DNA of 64,000 nucleotides from assembly GCA_019359355.1 (NCBI GenBank), contig JAHHHM010000003.1, positions 186,001 to 250,000 on the forward strand, written 5' to 3'. A program made the position numbers and the translations under genes. This stretch comes from Microcoleus vaginatus WJT46-NPBG5. Lineage in GTDB: Bacteria > Cyanobacteriota > Cyanobacteriia > Cyanobacteriales > Oscillatoriaceae. Positions 54,041 to 64,000 of this stretch are shown here, piece by piece. Position 1 is the first letter of the stretch. Each line of letters opens with the position of its first letter. The notes under the pieces are model-generated. The model saw only the letters and a program-made list of their open reading frames with translations. It made no database searches and was not told the DNA's origin.

Positions 54041-54559
54041 ATGAAACATACCCTTTCCGTCCTGGTTGAAGATGAAGCGGGAGTCCTTACCCGCATTGCC
54101 GGCTTGTTTGCCCGTCGCGGTTTTAATATTGAAAGCTTAGCCGTTGGGCCGGCTGAGCAAATGGGAGTTTCTCGGATTACGATGGTCGTACCCGGTGATG
54201 ACCGAATTATAGAGCAACTCACCAAGCAGCTCTATAAACTGATTAACGTCCTCAAAGTACAGGACATCACCGAGATTCCCTGTGTCGAGAGAGAGTTAAT
54301 GCTCGTCAAGGTTAATGCCAATAGCAACAACCGCTCAGAAGTCATTGAACTAGCCCAGATTTTCCGCGCACGTGTTGTGGATGTTGCAGAAGACTCACTC
54401 ACGTTGGAAGTCGTGGGAGATCCGGGTAAAATGGTTGCGATTGTGCAGGTACTTAACAAATTTGGCATTCGTGAAATTGCCCGCACCGGCAAAATTGCTC
54501 TCACCCGCGAATCAGGTGTCAATACCGAGTATCTCAAGTCTTTGGAAGCTAAGATTTAG
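54041..54559 (+). CDS. ilvN: Acetolactate synthase small subunit IlvN
   Basis: The product has 172 residues. Residues 1-80 are an ACT domain with the family opening [20 protein letters not shown] and [17 protein letters not shown]. The C-terminal half ([20 protein letters not shown]) completes the regulatory subunit. It binds valine and controls the catalytic subunit IlvB in branched-chain amino-acid synthesis (established). IlvB is not in the window, which is usual in cyanobacteria. Some databases call this ilvH. Confidence 0.95.
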   Translation: MKHTLSVLVEDEAGVLTRIAGLFARRGFNIESLAVGPAEQMGVSRITMVVPGDDRIIEQLTKQLYKLINVLKVQDITEIPCVERELMLVKVNANSNNRSEVIELAQIFRARVVDVAEDSLTLEVVGDPGKMVAIVQVLNKFGIREIARTGKIALTRESGVNTEYLKSLEAKI

Positions 54560-54670
54560 GGCATTGGGAATGGGGAATGGGGCATTGGGAATGGGGCATG
54601 GGGCGTGGGGTTGAGTGCGTGAGGGAATCAGCACTCAGCACTTCTCCACTCCCTTACTCACTACTCCCAC
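54560..54670. repeat. Low-complexity STRR-type spacer
   Basis: About 50 bp of imperfect repeats of 'ggggcattgggaat' right after ilvN, followed by short direct repeats (actcagcact, actcaggactc). Similar 'gggcatagggcat' repeats occur at 34560. These strings are typical spacer repeats of cyanobacteria and carry no gene. Confidence 0.7.
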
Positions 54671-57600
54671 TCAGGACTCAAGACTCAGGACTTCCCCTCT
54701 CACCGGCAGCGTAAAGCAGAAGGTGCTACCCTCACCTAGGCGGCTTTCAGCCCAGATGTGGCCGCCGTGCTGCTGCACGATACTGCGGCAGATTGCTAAA
54801 CCCAAGCCGGTGCCCCCCTTCTGTCGGGAGTCGGAAGAATCGACCTGTTGAAAGCGCTCAAAGATAATCTCTAGCTTGTCTGCTGGAATGCCCCGCCCTT
54901 GATCTTTAACCGTAAATAACACTTCGTAAGACAACATAAGGGGCGTTATGCGCTCAGCCCGCACGCTATCACTATCGCGAACTCTCTGATTCCCAGAACC
55001 TAAGCCCCCTATAGAAGAGAGGATTGCCGGCTCGGCTTCTCGTTCTTTTTCCCTAACTTCTGCAGTCAGCCAAACTGTGTTAGCTCGCGCGGAAAATTTA
55101 ATTGCATTACTCAGTAAATTTGTCAAGGTTTGGAGGATGCGGTCGGGGTCAGCCAAGAGTTGGACATCCACCGGCACTAAGCAGAGGGTGACGCCGGCCT
55201 TATCCGCCATTGCCTGCATCGCCTCACAAGCCTGCTGCATCAGGTCGGCGGCATTGCAGTTTTGTTTAGCCATCGTGATTTTGCCGGACTGGATGCGCTC
55301 CAGATCGAGGATATCGTTGATCAAGCGCATCAACCGCTCCGTATTCGTCAGCGCAATATCCAGCATCCGTTGCGCTTTTTCGGGTTGAGTGGTGAGCATC
55401 CCACTGGTAAGCAAACCCAAAGCACCCCGCATAGAGGTCAAAGGCGTTCGCAGTTCGTGACTCACCACTGAAATAAACTCATCTTTCATCCGTTCCACCC
55501 CAAGACGTTCAGTGATGTCTTTAAACGTAATCACCGCGCCAACAATCTCGCCTCGTTCTTGAATGGGTGTACAGACATACTCAACGGGAAAACTCGACCC
55601 ATCTGATCGCCAAAACAAGTCTTTATTGATAGAACAATTTTGTGCTGTCCCAATTGACTGGGAAACCTCCTCCTGAAGCGCAATCGCAATCGGACTTTGA
55701 GGCTGGGTGTCAGAAAAGGTGGCGTCAGTTTGGGGGGGATGAAGGGTTGCCTGTAAAGGCCGATCCAGCAATTCCTCAACTTCATAGCCCAACATTTTTG
55801 CGGCTGCGGGGTTGGCGAAGATGACTCTTAAGAGCCGGTCAAAGCCCAAAATCCCCTCTCCCGCTGAGTTCAAAATTAACTCATTGCGATGGCGAAGCTG
55901 TTTGAGTTCCTCCTCTGCCTGCTTACGCTCCGTGATGTCCGCCCCAATCCCAACAACGCGGTAAACTTCTCCTAGCTCGTTGCGAATCGGGAACTCTCGC
56001 GCCCAAATCCAGCGCCCGCTGCCATCGGGCAAGATAATGCGGTACTCCTCTCTAAAGGGTGTGTCGCCTTCGTAACGTTCCCCAAAGGCAGTGCTGACAC
56101 GTTCGCGATCTTCTGGATGAATACTGTTTATCCAAATTTCCGGGTTTTGGTATAAACTCTCGCAGGAGCGCTTCCAGAGATTCTCGTAAGCGGGACTGAT
56201 GTAAAGCATCTGTTTGGCATCGGGAGAGACGATCCAAAAGACTTCTTCAATGTTTTCCGCGATTTGACGAAACTTGGCTTCGCTCTCGCGCAGTGCTTCT
56301 TCTACTCGCTGGCGTTCGCTGATCTCACGTTTCAATTCTTCGTTGGCCCGCTGCAATTCGGCGGTGCGCTCGATCACCCGTTGCTCAAGTTCTTCATTGA
56401 GCAAGCAAATTTCCGCCTCTGCCTGTTTACGCTCGGTGATATCGCGCGAAACGGCAATAATTTCTTGCACTTCTGGCTTTTCGGGGTGGCGGACTGCGCG
56501 GCTGGTGGTTTCCAGCCAGATATAACTTCCGTCTTTACGGCGGTGCCGGTGTGTCAGCGTGTAGACTTCTGGCAGTTTGCTGACAGCAGAATGAGTTTGC
56601 CTGAACGCCGAGGCGTATTCAGGATGAAAAAACTCATAAACTGAATGTCCTAGCAACTCCTCTGGCTCATATCCCAGCAGGGTACGGCAAGCCGGTGAGG
56701 CGTAGAGATAATCTCCTTGAGGGGTGTGCCTAGAAATTAAATCGGCTGATAATTCAGCCATTAATTGATAGCGTTGCTCGCTCGCTTTGCGTGCTTGTTC
56801 GGCTTGTTGTCGCTCAGTAATATCTAAACTCACACTCACGTAGCCTTTGGGGTTCCCCTCAGCGTCTAGAACGATTGTTTCTACCAAGTGTATCGGAAAA
56901 GGCATTCCATCCTTTCGCCGAACTATAAATTCTCCTTCCCAGTATCCCGTGGCGTTGATACTGTCGAACATTTCTTGGCAAAGTTCTTTGTCGTTTAAAG
57001 GAGCAGTCACATCAAGGATGGGTTTGCCAATTGCTTCTTCATCTGTCCATTGGTAAAGGCTTTGGGCAAACTGATTCCAGTAAATGATGTTTCCTTCTAA
57101 ATCTGTAGCGATCACGGCGTTGCGAACTTGGTTTAAGAGCGAGGCTTGAAAAATAATTTGCTCTTGCGCTCGTTTGCGATCTGTGATGTCCCGAGAGTTG
57201 ACGACGATCCCTTTAATGCTGGGATCGTGAAGCAAATTATTGGCAACGGATTCGATGTAGATCCAGCAACCGTCTGCATGACGCACTCGATACTGAATGG
57301 AACCTGTGAGTCCGGGTTGTTGCAGTCTCTGTACCAATAAAGAGCGCACCGCCGGCTCATCGTCTGGGTGAATCAACTCAAATACATTTTGGCCAATTTG
57401 TTCGGCTGATCTGTAACCTAGGATTTGCTCTAGCGCTGGACTGTTGAATCGTATGGTGCCGTCCGCTTCTAAGATGGTAATCAGGTCAGATGAGTTCTGA
57501 ACTAAGGCTCTAAATCGGGCTTCGCTTTCAGCCAACGCTGCTTCTACGTGCTTGCGGACAGCAATCTCAACGTGCAACTGCTCATTAAGGTTTTGTAATT

Positions 57601-58198
57601 CGGCTGTGCGCTGCTCAACTCTAGTTTCTAAGTCTTGTTTGGTTTTTTGCAGCGCTTCCTGTACTCTGGCTGTTGCCAGCGCTGCTTCTGTACAATGTGT
57701 GATGTCGGAAAACATCGCCAGCATACAGGTTTGGCCGGCAAGCTCAAGGGTTTCTATTGCGGTGATGGCTGTGCGGAGTTCACCGTATTTTCCCCCTAAC
57801 TGGACTTTGAATTCACTAATCGAATGGCCTTTGTGCAGCGTTTGCATGATGTTTAAGCGCTCATCGGCATTCGCCCACATTCCTAGTTCTACCGTGGTAC
57901 GTCCGATGATTTCTTCCCGGCTGTAACCCGTCAGATGTAGAAATGGGTGATTTGCATCGAGGATACGGCTATCTCTGAGGCGGATAACACAGATGCTCAA
58001 CAGGCCGGAGTGAAATACCTTGGAGAAGAGTTCTTCGCTACGATGTAGTGTTGCCACCTGTTTACGTTTGATGAGTGCTGTCAAGATCGACAGACCGAGG
58101 AGTGAGAGCGCTAACCCAAACATTTGCAGCGCCTCTATTTGGCTAATTTCACAGCTAGAAAGTAGCATTAAAACCACCAAATCCACCACTTCGATCAC
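54671..58198 (-). CDS. Multi-PAS sensor histidine kinase
   Basis: The product has 1175 residues. A membrane segment at about 5-45 is followed by six PAS/PAC units (about 55-170, 225-345, 350-470, 475-595, 640-760 and 770-890). Two heptad coiled coils (about 175-225 and 595-640) separate them. The kinase core has His914 in SVVSHELRTPLTS and an ATPase domain with NLLSNAIKFS, DQGRGIP and GTGLGLAIC near the C-terminus. It has no receiver domain. Such kinases sense redox, light or small ligands; the ligand is unknown. The N-terminal membrane segment is short, so it may be only peripherally attached. A partner regulator is not adjacent. Confidence 0.93.
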   Translation of the reverse strand: MIEVVDLVVLMLLSSCEISQIEALQMFGLALSLLGLSILTALIKRKQVATLHRSEELFSKVFHSGLLSICVIRLRDSRILDANHPFLHLTGYSREEIIGRTTVELGMWANADERLNIMQTLHKGHSISEFKVQLGGKYGELRTAITAIETLELAGQTCMLAMFSDITHCTEAALATARVQEALQKTKQDLETRVEQRTAELQNLNEQLHVEIAVRKHVEAALAESEARFRALVQNSSDLITILEADGTIRFNSPALEQILGYRSAEQIGQNVFELIHPDDEPAVRSLLVQRLQQPGLTGSIQYRVRHADGCWIYIESVANNLLHDPSIKGIVVNSRDITDRKRAQEQIIFQASLLNQVRNAVIATDLEGNIIYWNQFAQSLYQWTDEEAIGKPILDVTAPLNDKELCQEMFDSINATGYWEGEFIVRRKDGMPFPIHLVETIVLDAEGNPKGYVSVSLDITERQQAEQARKASEQRYQLMAELSADLISRHTPQGDYLYASPACRTLLGYEPEELLGHSVYEFFHPEYASAFRQTHSAVSKLPEVYTLTHRHRRKDGSYIWLETTSRAVRHPEKPEVQEIIAVSRDITERKQAEAEICLLNEELEQRVIERTAELQRANEELKREISERQRVEEALRESEAKFRQIAENIEEVFWIVSPDAKQMLYISPAYENLWKRSCESLYQNPEIWINSIHPEDRERVSTAFGERYEGDTPFREEYRIILPDGSGRWIWAREFPIRNELGEVYRVVGIGADITERKQAEEELKQLRHRNELILNSAGEGILGFDRLLRVIFANPAAAKMLGYEVEELLDRPLQATLHPPQTDATFSDTQPQSPIAIALQEEVSQSIGTAQNCSINKDLFWRSDGSSFPVEYVCTPIQERGEIVGAVITFKDITERLGVERMKDEFISVVSHELRTPLTSMRGALGLLTSGMLTTQPEKAQRMLDIALTNTERLMRLINDILDLERIQSGKITMAKQNCNAADLMQQACEAMQAMADKAGVTLCLVPVDVQLLADPDRILQTLTNLLSNAIKFSARANTVWLTAEVREKEREAEPAILSSIGGLGSGNQRVRDSDSVRAERITPLMLSYEVLFTVKDQGRGIPADKLEIIFERFQQVDSSDSRQKGGTGLGLAICRSIVQQHGGHIWAESRLGEGSTFCFTLPVRGEVLSLES

Positions 58199-59264
58199 TT
58201 CGATCTACTCAAACTTTTAATTTAATTATACTGGCTTGATTTTTCTACTTTATAGGTTTGTTGCGATTTATAGCTTTGTCTCATGGGTGGAAGGAATCAC
58301 CGCCACCCATGAAAAAACCTATTTAATATCTTATCTCAAGGTCAGTAGGTTTTGAGCAAGTTGCAAGTTTTTATCCAATCAAGTCTTATTAATTTATATA
58401 TAATTTCAAATCAGATATTTGAATAAAAATATTTTTTGAATTGAGCAAGAAATACGATTTTTTGCTAAAAGACAAAAAATTAAACTAATTTTTTAGAATA
58501 AAGTAACTGATACACCGGCATCTGCGCTGAAGCAAGCTCAATCATTATTTTTTTTATTCTTGCGTCTTTTTGCCTGTCTCTCTTTTTTATACGTTCTTCT
58601 ACTAGAAACCAGTTATCTGCTCGGCTTGGTTTTAGTGAGCCGGCATTTCATCAAGTTAATAGTTGAGCCGGCTAAAGATTTTTTGAAATCAAGTGAACGA
58701 ACTCCCCTAAGTCTATCGAGTAAGGTTGCAATTTCCAGCTTCCACAGGAAAAAACTAGCCCACTTTTTTTATCTTAAAGCCACTAGAAAAACTATGGCTC
58801 AATGGATGTGATCATTGGCTGAATGTCGCGTGTGGTCGGAGTCTGGCTTTTAAAAGAGCAGTTCCAGAAACAATTTTACCCAACTTCGTAGAGGAGAGGG
58901 CATCTTCTGTGAGCGTAAGCCTGTTCGGAGAAAGTACCTTAAGAGCGCATCTCATAAGCTACAGCTCGGATTGGGAATCGGCTGTGGCTTATTGGCTGGG
59001 TGCGCCGGCATCAGTGATGTGAAGATAATGATAGATTGTTGCTGATTTAAACCGGCCTTTTAGCGATTTGAAGGTTAAAACTGTTTTGTGTGGCTAAGCG
59101 CTCGTTGCTAGTGCTGTCGGTGTTGCTGCCACAATTACAAGCAGCAAAGCAAAAAATAATACAAATAGCAACCTTAACAATAGAGACATGGGGCAATTTT
59201 AAATTGACAAAATGTAGTCGGCTCACCCATCAATATCACAACCGGGTTTAAGATCATCAAACAA
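58199..59264. other. About 1.07 kb without a supported gene
   Basis: AT-rich in its first half. A TTG-started 83-codon frame at 58560-58811 has a hydrophobic start and a basic end, but no ribosome-binding site and no family. A frame ending at about 59044 ends in LGIGCGLLAGCAGISD, lipobox-like, but has no start codon. These may be decayed genes. This region holds the promoter of the PAS kinase; the minus-strand CHAT gene ends at its right border, so a terminator for that gene is expected here. Confidence 0.4.
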
Positions 59265-62200
59265 CTACCACGGGCTACCAATCATCGTAAAGCCGGCCCA
59301 GAAGTAGGGATGTTTTAGCTGTAATTTCTCTTGCTCTACAAAAGAGGGTGGCAGAGACACTCGTCCGTTGGCTGTGACTAATTGATTATCTTCCAAATAA
59401 ATTTGACCGCTCAGTAGCGCTAGCTGAGCTTGCCTGAGCGCTTCCGACTTGATGGTAAGACGAGTTTTCTCACCAGCTAATCTTAACTGCCGATAAAACT
59501 CTTTCATCAACGCCAAGGTTGCCGTATCATCCACATACCAAACACTTGCTAGGGCTGACTTGACGCCGGCCCCAAGTGCTAAGCCGGCAAAGCCTAACTC
59601 AGCTTGCGTATCGCCGACTGCCGTGCGACAGGCGCTCAATACCAATAGCTGCACTTGTGGATCATTCCATCTCATCTGTCGCAATTGATTTAATTGCAAT
59701 TTAGTGTCCCACAGTTGAATGTAGGAATCGCTTGGGGTTCCTGGATTGAATTCTCCGTGCGTTGCTAAGTGAATAATCCCGTAGGGGTAACTTGCGCGTT
59801 GTGTTTGCAAGTTTTTTAAAGTAAATTCTTGGTTTAGAAAATACTTGGGTGATTTGGTCTCTTCAACAATGTTAGACAACTCTAGCGGCACTGCCGGCAA
59901 ACTGACTAGCTCCTGAAATTCTGAGGCTCCCATTGCCAAAACAGGCATATTTTGAAGAGATTGATAACGAATATCGGTTAGGCTAATACTAGGAATAAGG
60001 CTAAAACTATACTTTTCAATTAAAAATCCTTGGCCATCATGCAAAGCAGCAATGGGTAGAGTTCGCAAACCTGTATCCATTGAAAATAATAATGTCTGGA
60101 TGCCTTGCGCTTGCAGTTCTGGCTCTAACGGTGCGATTATCCATTGATAGAGTTGTTGAGAACTCTGTAAATAGCTCGTGCTGTTCTGCTTCAAAGGATT
60201 CGTCACTTCAGTGCGAAAATCACTTGCCACTTTCAATAGAGTTTCCTGCGAGACAGAAACGCGCTTGTGGATGGGTTTACCGTCTGCGGTGAACAAGATC
60301 AATTCTAATTGGTCTGGCTGAGCTAATACATAAATAATTCCTGAACGGTTACCGATTTGCTCGGCGGTTGTGCGGAGAAGTTCTCGAATATTTTCTGTTG
60401 TTAAAGGGCTGGTGAGTTCCATTCCATAGTAATCTCCCATCTCTTCAGCCTGAAGTTGGTCGATTTGCAGAACTACTGCCTCCACATTTCCGGAAGCCAA
60501 GTTACTTTCCACCAAAGCGAAGCTTGCTTGAGTAGCAGCAAGCACTGAACCTGGCGTTTGTTGTTTTCCATCTGCCGATGAGTTGCCTTGCTGTGGCAAA
60601 GTAGAATCTTCGCGGGAGCTAAAAACCTGATTGTCTCCCCCCAGGAAATTGACTTTGTGCGGTTCTGGAGTTGGAGCCGGCTCTGGAGTGGGTTCTGCTG
60701 CCGGAGCCACCACTAGAGCGGGTACTGGAGTTGGAGCCGGCGCTGGAGTGGTTTCTGGAGTTGGTGTTGGTGCCGCTGTCAGCACTGAAGTTACATCTGA
60801 TGCCAGTGCGCTTAAGGCAGTAATTTGAATGTTGCCCTGAATGTAGGGGCCAGGAAATGATTGAATAGGGGAGATTACATTGGTTGAACTGCCGACAATT
60901 GCAGCAGCCGTGCCATTGGTTGTAGCATCCCCAACAACAAACGCTTGATTAACCGGATAACCGCCGCCGTGGCGAATCACAACCCCGCCATTTGCCGTCC
61001 CCCCGGCAGCGGAAATACTGCAACCACTTAGGCAAAAACTTGAAGAAAACGAGCCAGGAACTCGAATAAAACGGCTCGCTTCAACTGTCACGTTACCGCC
61101 TGTACCGGAAGCGCTTTCAGCATTAATTGTATTAACCGTAATATCAATGGGATCGATGATCACATCACCAGCTTTGCCGGATAGCGTACTAGAGTTAATA
61201 TCACGGGCATTAATCGTTCCCGCACCCAGCACGGTAATATTGCCACCGCCCGTTGTGCCAGAAGCATTTAAATTGCCTGAGGAAACGTTGCCGGTGAGTG
61301 CTTCCAGGCGAATCTCACCGGCAGTGCCACTGCTGTTGCTGGTGTTGATGGTGCCGGCACTGGTGTTGATACTGCCGGTGCTGCTGGTGGCAGTAACCGC
61401 TCTGCCTGGATTTGTAATATTCCCAGTGATAATATCTCCATCGGCAGCGAGTGTAATGGTGGCGTTATCCGTGCCGGTGAGGGTACCACTGGTGAAATCA
61501 ATTGCACCCCCTGAGTTAGGTGATTGCACCGTCACCGGATCGTTAAACGTTAAATCTCCTACCTGAGTAATGACGCCGTTGCCGTTGTCGCCTCCGATAA
61601 AGATTTGGGAAAATCCATTGGGCAAGGTATTTAATTCGTCGGCATCTAAATTCAAGCGCGTGTCTGCCACGGTGCCACCGACAGTTATATCCAAACTTGG
61701 AGTCAACGCCTGCAATATGAGGGTGCCGGTGCCCCTAATTTGGGTTGTATTTAGTAAATCAATTTCATCGGCGCTTAATGTAATGGTGCCGGTGCCGCCA
61801 ACTCCTGTGGGGTTAATCGAGCCATTTTCAAGAAGAATTCCTGTAGCACCATTTGAACCTGTGCCCGTGAGGGTAATATTTCCCGTGCCGGTTGTTTCGA
61901 CGATGGGGCTGTTGGTCGAGTCGAGCGTGCGTAATATAATGCCATTGTTATTGCTGCCGGTTCCCTCACTCGTTCCCGTCAGAAAAATATTCCCAACGCC
62001 TGTCGTGCGAATCATCGCGCCATCTCGGACTTCTATGCCATAACCTTCGTTACCACCTTTGCCTGTACCCGTCAGCCGGATATCGCCATCGACGGCGCTG
62101 ATTAAAGAGCCACTATCCCCGAGATCGATACCTACACCAGCTTGGGGTTCATTACTGCCGCCAGTGCCTTCCAGGGTGATACTCCCAGATCCTGCGGCTC

Positions 62201-64000
62201 GTACCGTTGCGCCACTAAATAGGATGATGCCGGTGCCGCCTGTGGCATTGGCAGAAGCGGTGCCACTCAGGCTAATATTGCCAGTGCCAGTTGTTTCGAC
62301 GATGCCGCTACTGCTACTGTCAGGATCAGATCGGTGCAGAATAATGCCGTGGTTATCATTGCCGTTTCCTGTGCTAGTGCCGGTTAGAGAAATATTACCG
62401 GCTCCTGTGGTGCGAATGGTTGCACCGTCTCGAACATCTATGCCATAACCGTCAGTGGCTCCTGTCCCTGTACCCGTCAGGCTGATATCGCCATCTACGG
62501 AACTGATCAGGGAGTTATCGGTATGAGCAATCCCGCTGCCTATCAGGGTTATCGTTCCCGCGTCGCTTGTCTGTAGCTGGCTACTGCGAAGGTTAATGCC
62601 CTCGTTATCAGTGCCCGTGTTTGCGCTGGTGCCGGTGAGTGCAATATTCCCGCCGCCGGCATCAATAGTGCTATTGAAAATACCCACTCCCTCACCGGAG
62701 TCAATATTGCTTTTGCCGCTGCCGGTGAGATTGCCGCCGTTTGTATTAATTAAGGCATTGCTGATAGAAAGTGTGCCGTCACCTGTGCCGTCGGCATCTG
62801 CTATTAAATCGACATTTCCATTGGTGGTGATATCGGCGTTGACTGTAATATTGCTGCCGGCAATGGCATTTAAGGCAGGAGCGCTGAGAGTAAAACTATT
62901 GGTGCTAATTGTACCGGCTCCTACTGGTGAGCGCAAAATTAGCGGATCGTTAAAACTTACATTACCCCCAAAAGAAATGGCACCGCTGCTGTTATCTCCT
63001 CCCATGGTAATGGCACTAAAACCATCTTGTAAAATACCAAGTTCTAGAGCGCTTATATCTAAAGTATTTATGTCATCACTACCAGCCCCACCAATCCTAA
63101 TTGCTTGAGCGGAGGTAAAAGGCTGTAATGTCAGTGTGCCTTGACCGGCTACTGAAGTCCCGTTAAAGTTAATTTCGTTAGCGGCGAGGCTAATATTACC
63201 CGTGCCGACTGAACCATTTGAGTTGATATTACCGACATTCAACGCATTGCCGGCATTGATGAAAATATCCCCTCCGCTGCCTGAACCAATCGTCTCAGAA
63301 CTGACATTGGTAACGCTAATATTATTGGCAGCAGAAATTGTAATTGCTCCGCCATCAATTCCCTGAGTTATGGCTTCGAGGCTTCCTGTACTCACTGAAC
63401 CACTGCTACTATTAATGTTGATATTGCCGGCACTAGCTGTCTGAGAATTAGAACTAACAAATCCCGTCGTAATATTGCCATCGGCTAACACCTCGATCAG
63501 CCCCCCATTTCCGCTAGATGCATCTGCCTTAACATCAAAAGTGGTAGTAATGTTGCCGGCACTACTGTTGAGCGCAATTGTGCCGGCATTACCCGAATCG
63601 CTGGAACTTGTGTTTAAGCTGCTGACTGTGATGCCGGTGGGTGCTGTGAGTGCAATTTCTCCCCCATTATTGGGCGATTGACTGTCAAGGGTTGCTGAGT
63701 TGGCACTAATACTGTTGTTACTATTAAAAGAAATATTACCGCCGGCTGAGGTGAATGAAACGGAAGGAACCGCAATACCAATGCTGGTGCTGCTGGTGCC
63801 GGTGAGGTTAATATTGCCGCCGCCTGATGAAAGAGAAACCGAAGAATTGATCAAGATACCTTCACGGCTATTGCTCGTGCCGGTGAGGTTAATACTTCCT
63901 CCTTCCGTGATAATTGGATTGTTAATAGTGATGCCGGCAAAATTATCACCCCGCCCATTCATCGTGAGATTTCCCCCTCCTGTAATGATGGGTGCATTAA
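59265..64000 (-). CDS. CHAT protease fused to filamentous-hemagglutinin-like repeats, N-terminus outside window
   Basis: At least 1578 residues are visible; the frame remains open to the right edge past an internal ATG at 63962. The first 1000 or so residues are Gly/Asn/Thr/Ser-rich beta-helix repeats (GNISLTGTSTGNG-like, GSINLTGTS) as in two-partner-secreted hemagglutinins of cyanobacteria. A Pro-Ala-Thr-rich linker (TPTPETTPAPAPTPVPA) follows. The last 400 residues are a CHAT domain with His at 59757-59759 (IHLATHGEFN) and Cys at 59628-59630 (LSACRTA). It should be exported, probably exposed at the cell surface. The combination is recurrent in cyanobacteria; a secreted caspase-like protease is the likely activity. 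The N-terminal signal and TPS domain must lie beyond 64000. Confidence 0.92.
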   Translation of the reverse strand, partial: NAPIITGGGNLTMNGRGDNFAGITINNPIITEGGSINLTGTSNSREGILINSSVSLSSGGGNINLTGTSSTSIGIAVPSVSFTSAGGNISFNSNNSISANSATLDSQSPNNGGEIALTAPTGITVSSLNTSSSDSGNAGTIALNSSAGNITTTFDVKADASSGNGGLIEVLADGNITTGFVSSNSQTASAGNININSSSGSVSTGSLEAITQGIDGGAITISAANNISVTNVSSETIGSGSGGDIFINAGNALNVGNINSNGSVGTGNISLAANEINFNGTSVAGQGTLTLQPFTSAQAIRIGGAGSDDINTLDISALELGILQDGFSAITMGGDNSSGAISFGGNVSFNDPLILRSPVGAGTISTNSFTLSAPALNAIAGSNITVNADITTNGNVDLIADADGTGDGTLSISNALINTNGGNLTGSGKSNIDSGEGVGIFNSTIDAGGGNIALTGTSANTGTDNEGINLRSSQLQTSDAGTITLIGSGIAHTDNSLISSVDGDISLTGTGTGATDGYGIDVRDGATIRTTGAGNISLTGTSTGNGNDNHGIILHRSDPDSSSSGIVETTGTGNISLSGTASANATGGTGIILFSGATVRAAGSGSITLEGTGGSNEPQAGVGIDLGDSGSLISAVDGDIRLTGTGKGGNEGYGIEVRDGAMIRTTGVGNIFLTGTSEGTGSNNNGIILRTLDSTNSPIVETTGTGNITLTGTGSNGATGILLENGSINPTGVGGTGTITLSADEIDLLNTTQIRGTGTLILQALTPSLDITVGGTVADTRLNLDADELNTLPNGFSQIFIGGDNGNGVITQVGDLTFNDPVTVQSPNSGGAIDFTSGTLTGTDNATITLAADGDIITGNITNPGRAVTATSSTGSINTSAGTINTSNSSGTAGEIRLEALTGNVSSGNLNASGTTGGGNITVLGAGTINARDINSSTLSGKAGDVIIDPIDITVNTINAESASGTGGNVTVEASRFIRVPGSFSSSFCLSGCSISAAGGTANGGVVIRHGGGYPVNQAFVVGDATTNGTAAAIVGSSTNVISPIQSFPGPYIQGNIQITALSALASDVTSVLTAAPTPTPETTPAPAPTPVPALVVAPAAEPTPEPAPTPEPHKVNFLGGDNQVFSSREDSTLPQQGNSSADGKQQTPGSVLAATQASFALVESNLASGNVEAVVLQIDQLQAEEMGDYYGMELTSPLTTENIRELLRTTAEQIGNRSGIIYVLAQPDQLELILFTADGKPIHKRVSVSQETLLKVASDFRTEVTNPLKQNSTSYLQSSQQLYQWIIAPLEPELQAQGIQTLLFSMDTGLRTLPIAALHDGQGFLIEKYSFSLIPSISLTDIRYQSLQNMPVLAMGASEFQELVSLPAVPLELSNIVEETKSPKYFLNQEFTLKNLQTQRASYPYGIIHLATHGEFNPGTPSDSYIQLWDTKLQLNQLRQMRWNDPQVQLLVLSACRTAVGDTQAELGFAGLALGAGVKSALASVWYVDDTATLALMKEFYRQLRLAGEKTRLTIKSEALRQAQLALLSGQIYLEDNQLVTANGRVSLPPSFVEQEKLQLKHPYFWAGFTMIGSPW

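Noticed and set aside
58560-58811. 83-codon frame with hydrophobic start
   Set aside because: TTG start, no ribosome-binding site, no family; treated as spacer.

Overview
The window is chromosomal DNA from a cyanobacterium. Markers are the circadian-clock kinase SasA, the photosystem II lipoprotein PsbQ (CyanoQ), Ycf35 (DUF1257) next to a ferredoxin, a BioU-type biotin enzyme, a PilB-PilT-PilC type IV pilus motor cluster, CHAT-domain proteins, pentapeptide-repeat proteins and very large PAS-rich sensor kinases. The word GCCGG(C/T) is spread densely through most genes, HIP1 octamers (GCGATCGC) occur near 1244 and 15178, and short-tandem-repeat spacers are common. This fits a filamentous Microcoleus/Oscillatoriales-like genome, but the genus is an inference.

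Layout. 1-8.1 kb is an accessory region. It holds a 5'-truncated EEP-family gene, a TPR gene, a frameshifted Phd-type antitoxin, and a compact three-gene operon. The operon encodes a 1390-residue HEAT-repeat/CHAT protease with 21 nearly identical 102-bp repeats, a small acidic protein, and a protein with a coiled coil and C-terminal membrane helices. 8.4-18.6 kb is mostly core: a glycosyltransferase, a DUF2079 membrane protein, sasA, psbQ, an FAD oxidoreductase, an FHA protein and a prolyl oligopeptidase. 18.6-22.7 kb is a direct tandem duplication of a 2-kb unit encoding a zinc-ribbon/Ser-Thr kinase/FGE-like protein. The kinase halves are almost identical, while the C-terminal lectin-fold tips differ in a pattern that recalls diversity-generating retroelement (DGR) variable regions. 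22.9-28.3 kb (minus strand) is grpE-dnaK-dnaJ-tusA-like-rsgA. 29.3-34.6 kb is pilB-pilT-pilC plus a conserved hypothetical. 34.6-37.6 kb has bioU, DUF2997-ycf35-ferredoxin and a YiaA/B protein. 38-41.2 kb is a hybrid histidine kinase with a response regulator. 41.2-48.4 kb has modA, an M20 amidohydrolase, two paralogous pentapeptide-repeat genes, a PhyH-type dioxygenase, a degenerate nucleotidyltransferase and a small protein. 48.9-58.2 kb has an SLH/WG-repeat protein, a nitrilase, a Na+/H+ antiporter, a BON protein, ilvN and an 1175-residue PAS kinase. From 59.3 kb to the edge is a second, secreted-type CHAT protein fused to long hemagglutinin-like repeats; its N-terminus lies outside the window.

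Most promising for new biology: (1) the HEAT-CHAT operon, a candidate caspase-like protease with a membrane partner, arranged like a defence or cell-death system; and (2) the tandem kinase-FGE pair, whose codon differences in a 99-bp window fall mainly in codon positions 1 and 2, as expected of DGR targets served by a reverse transcriptase elsewhere in the genome. No RNA genes, CRISPR arrays, intact insertion sequences or prophage genes were found.
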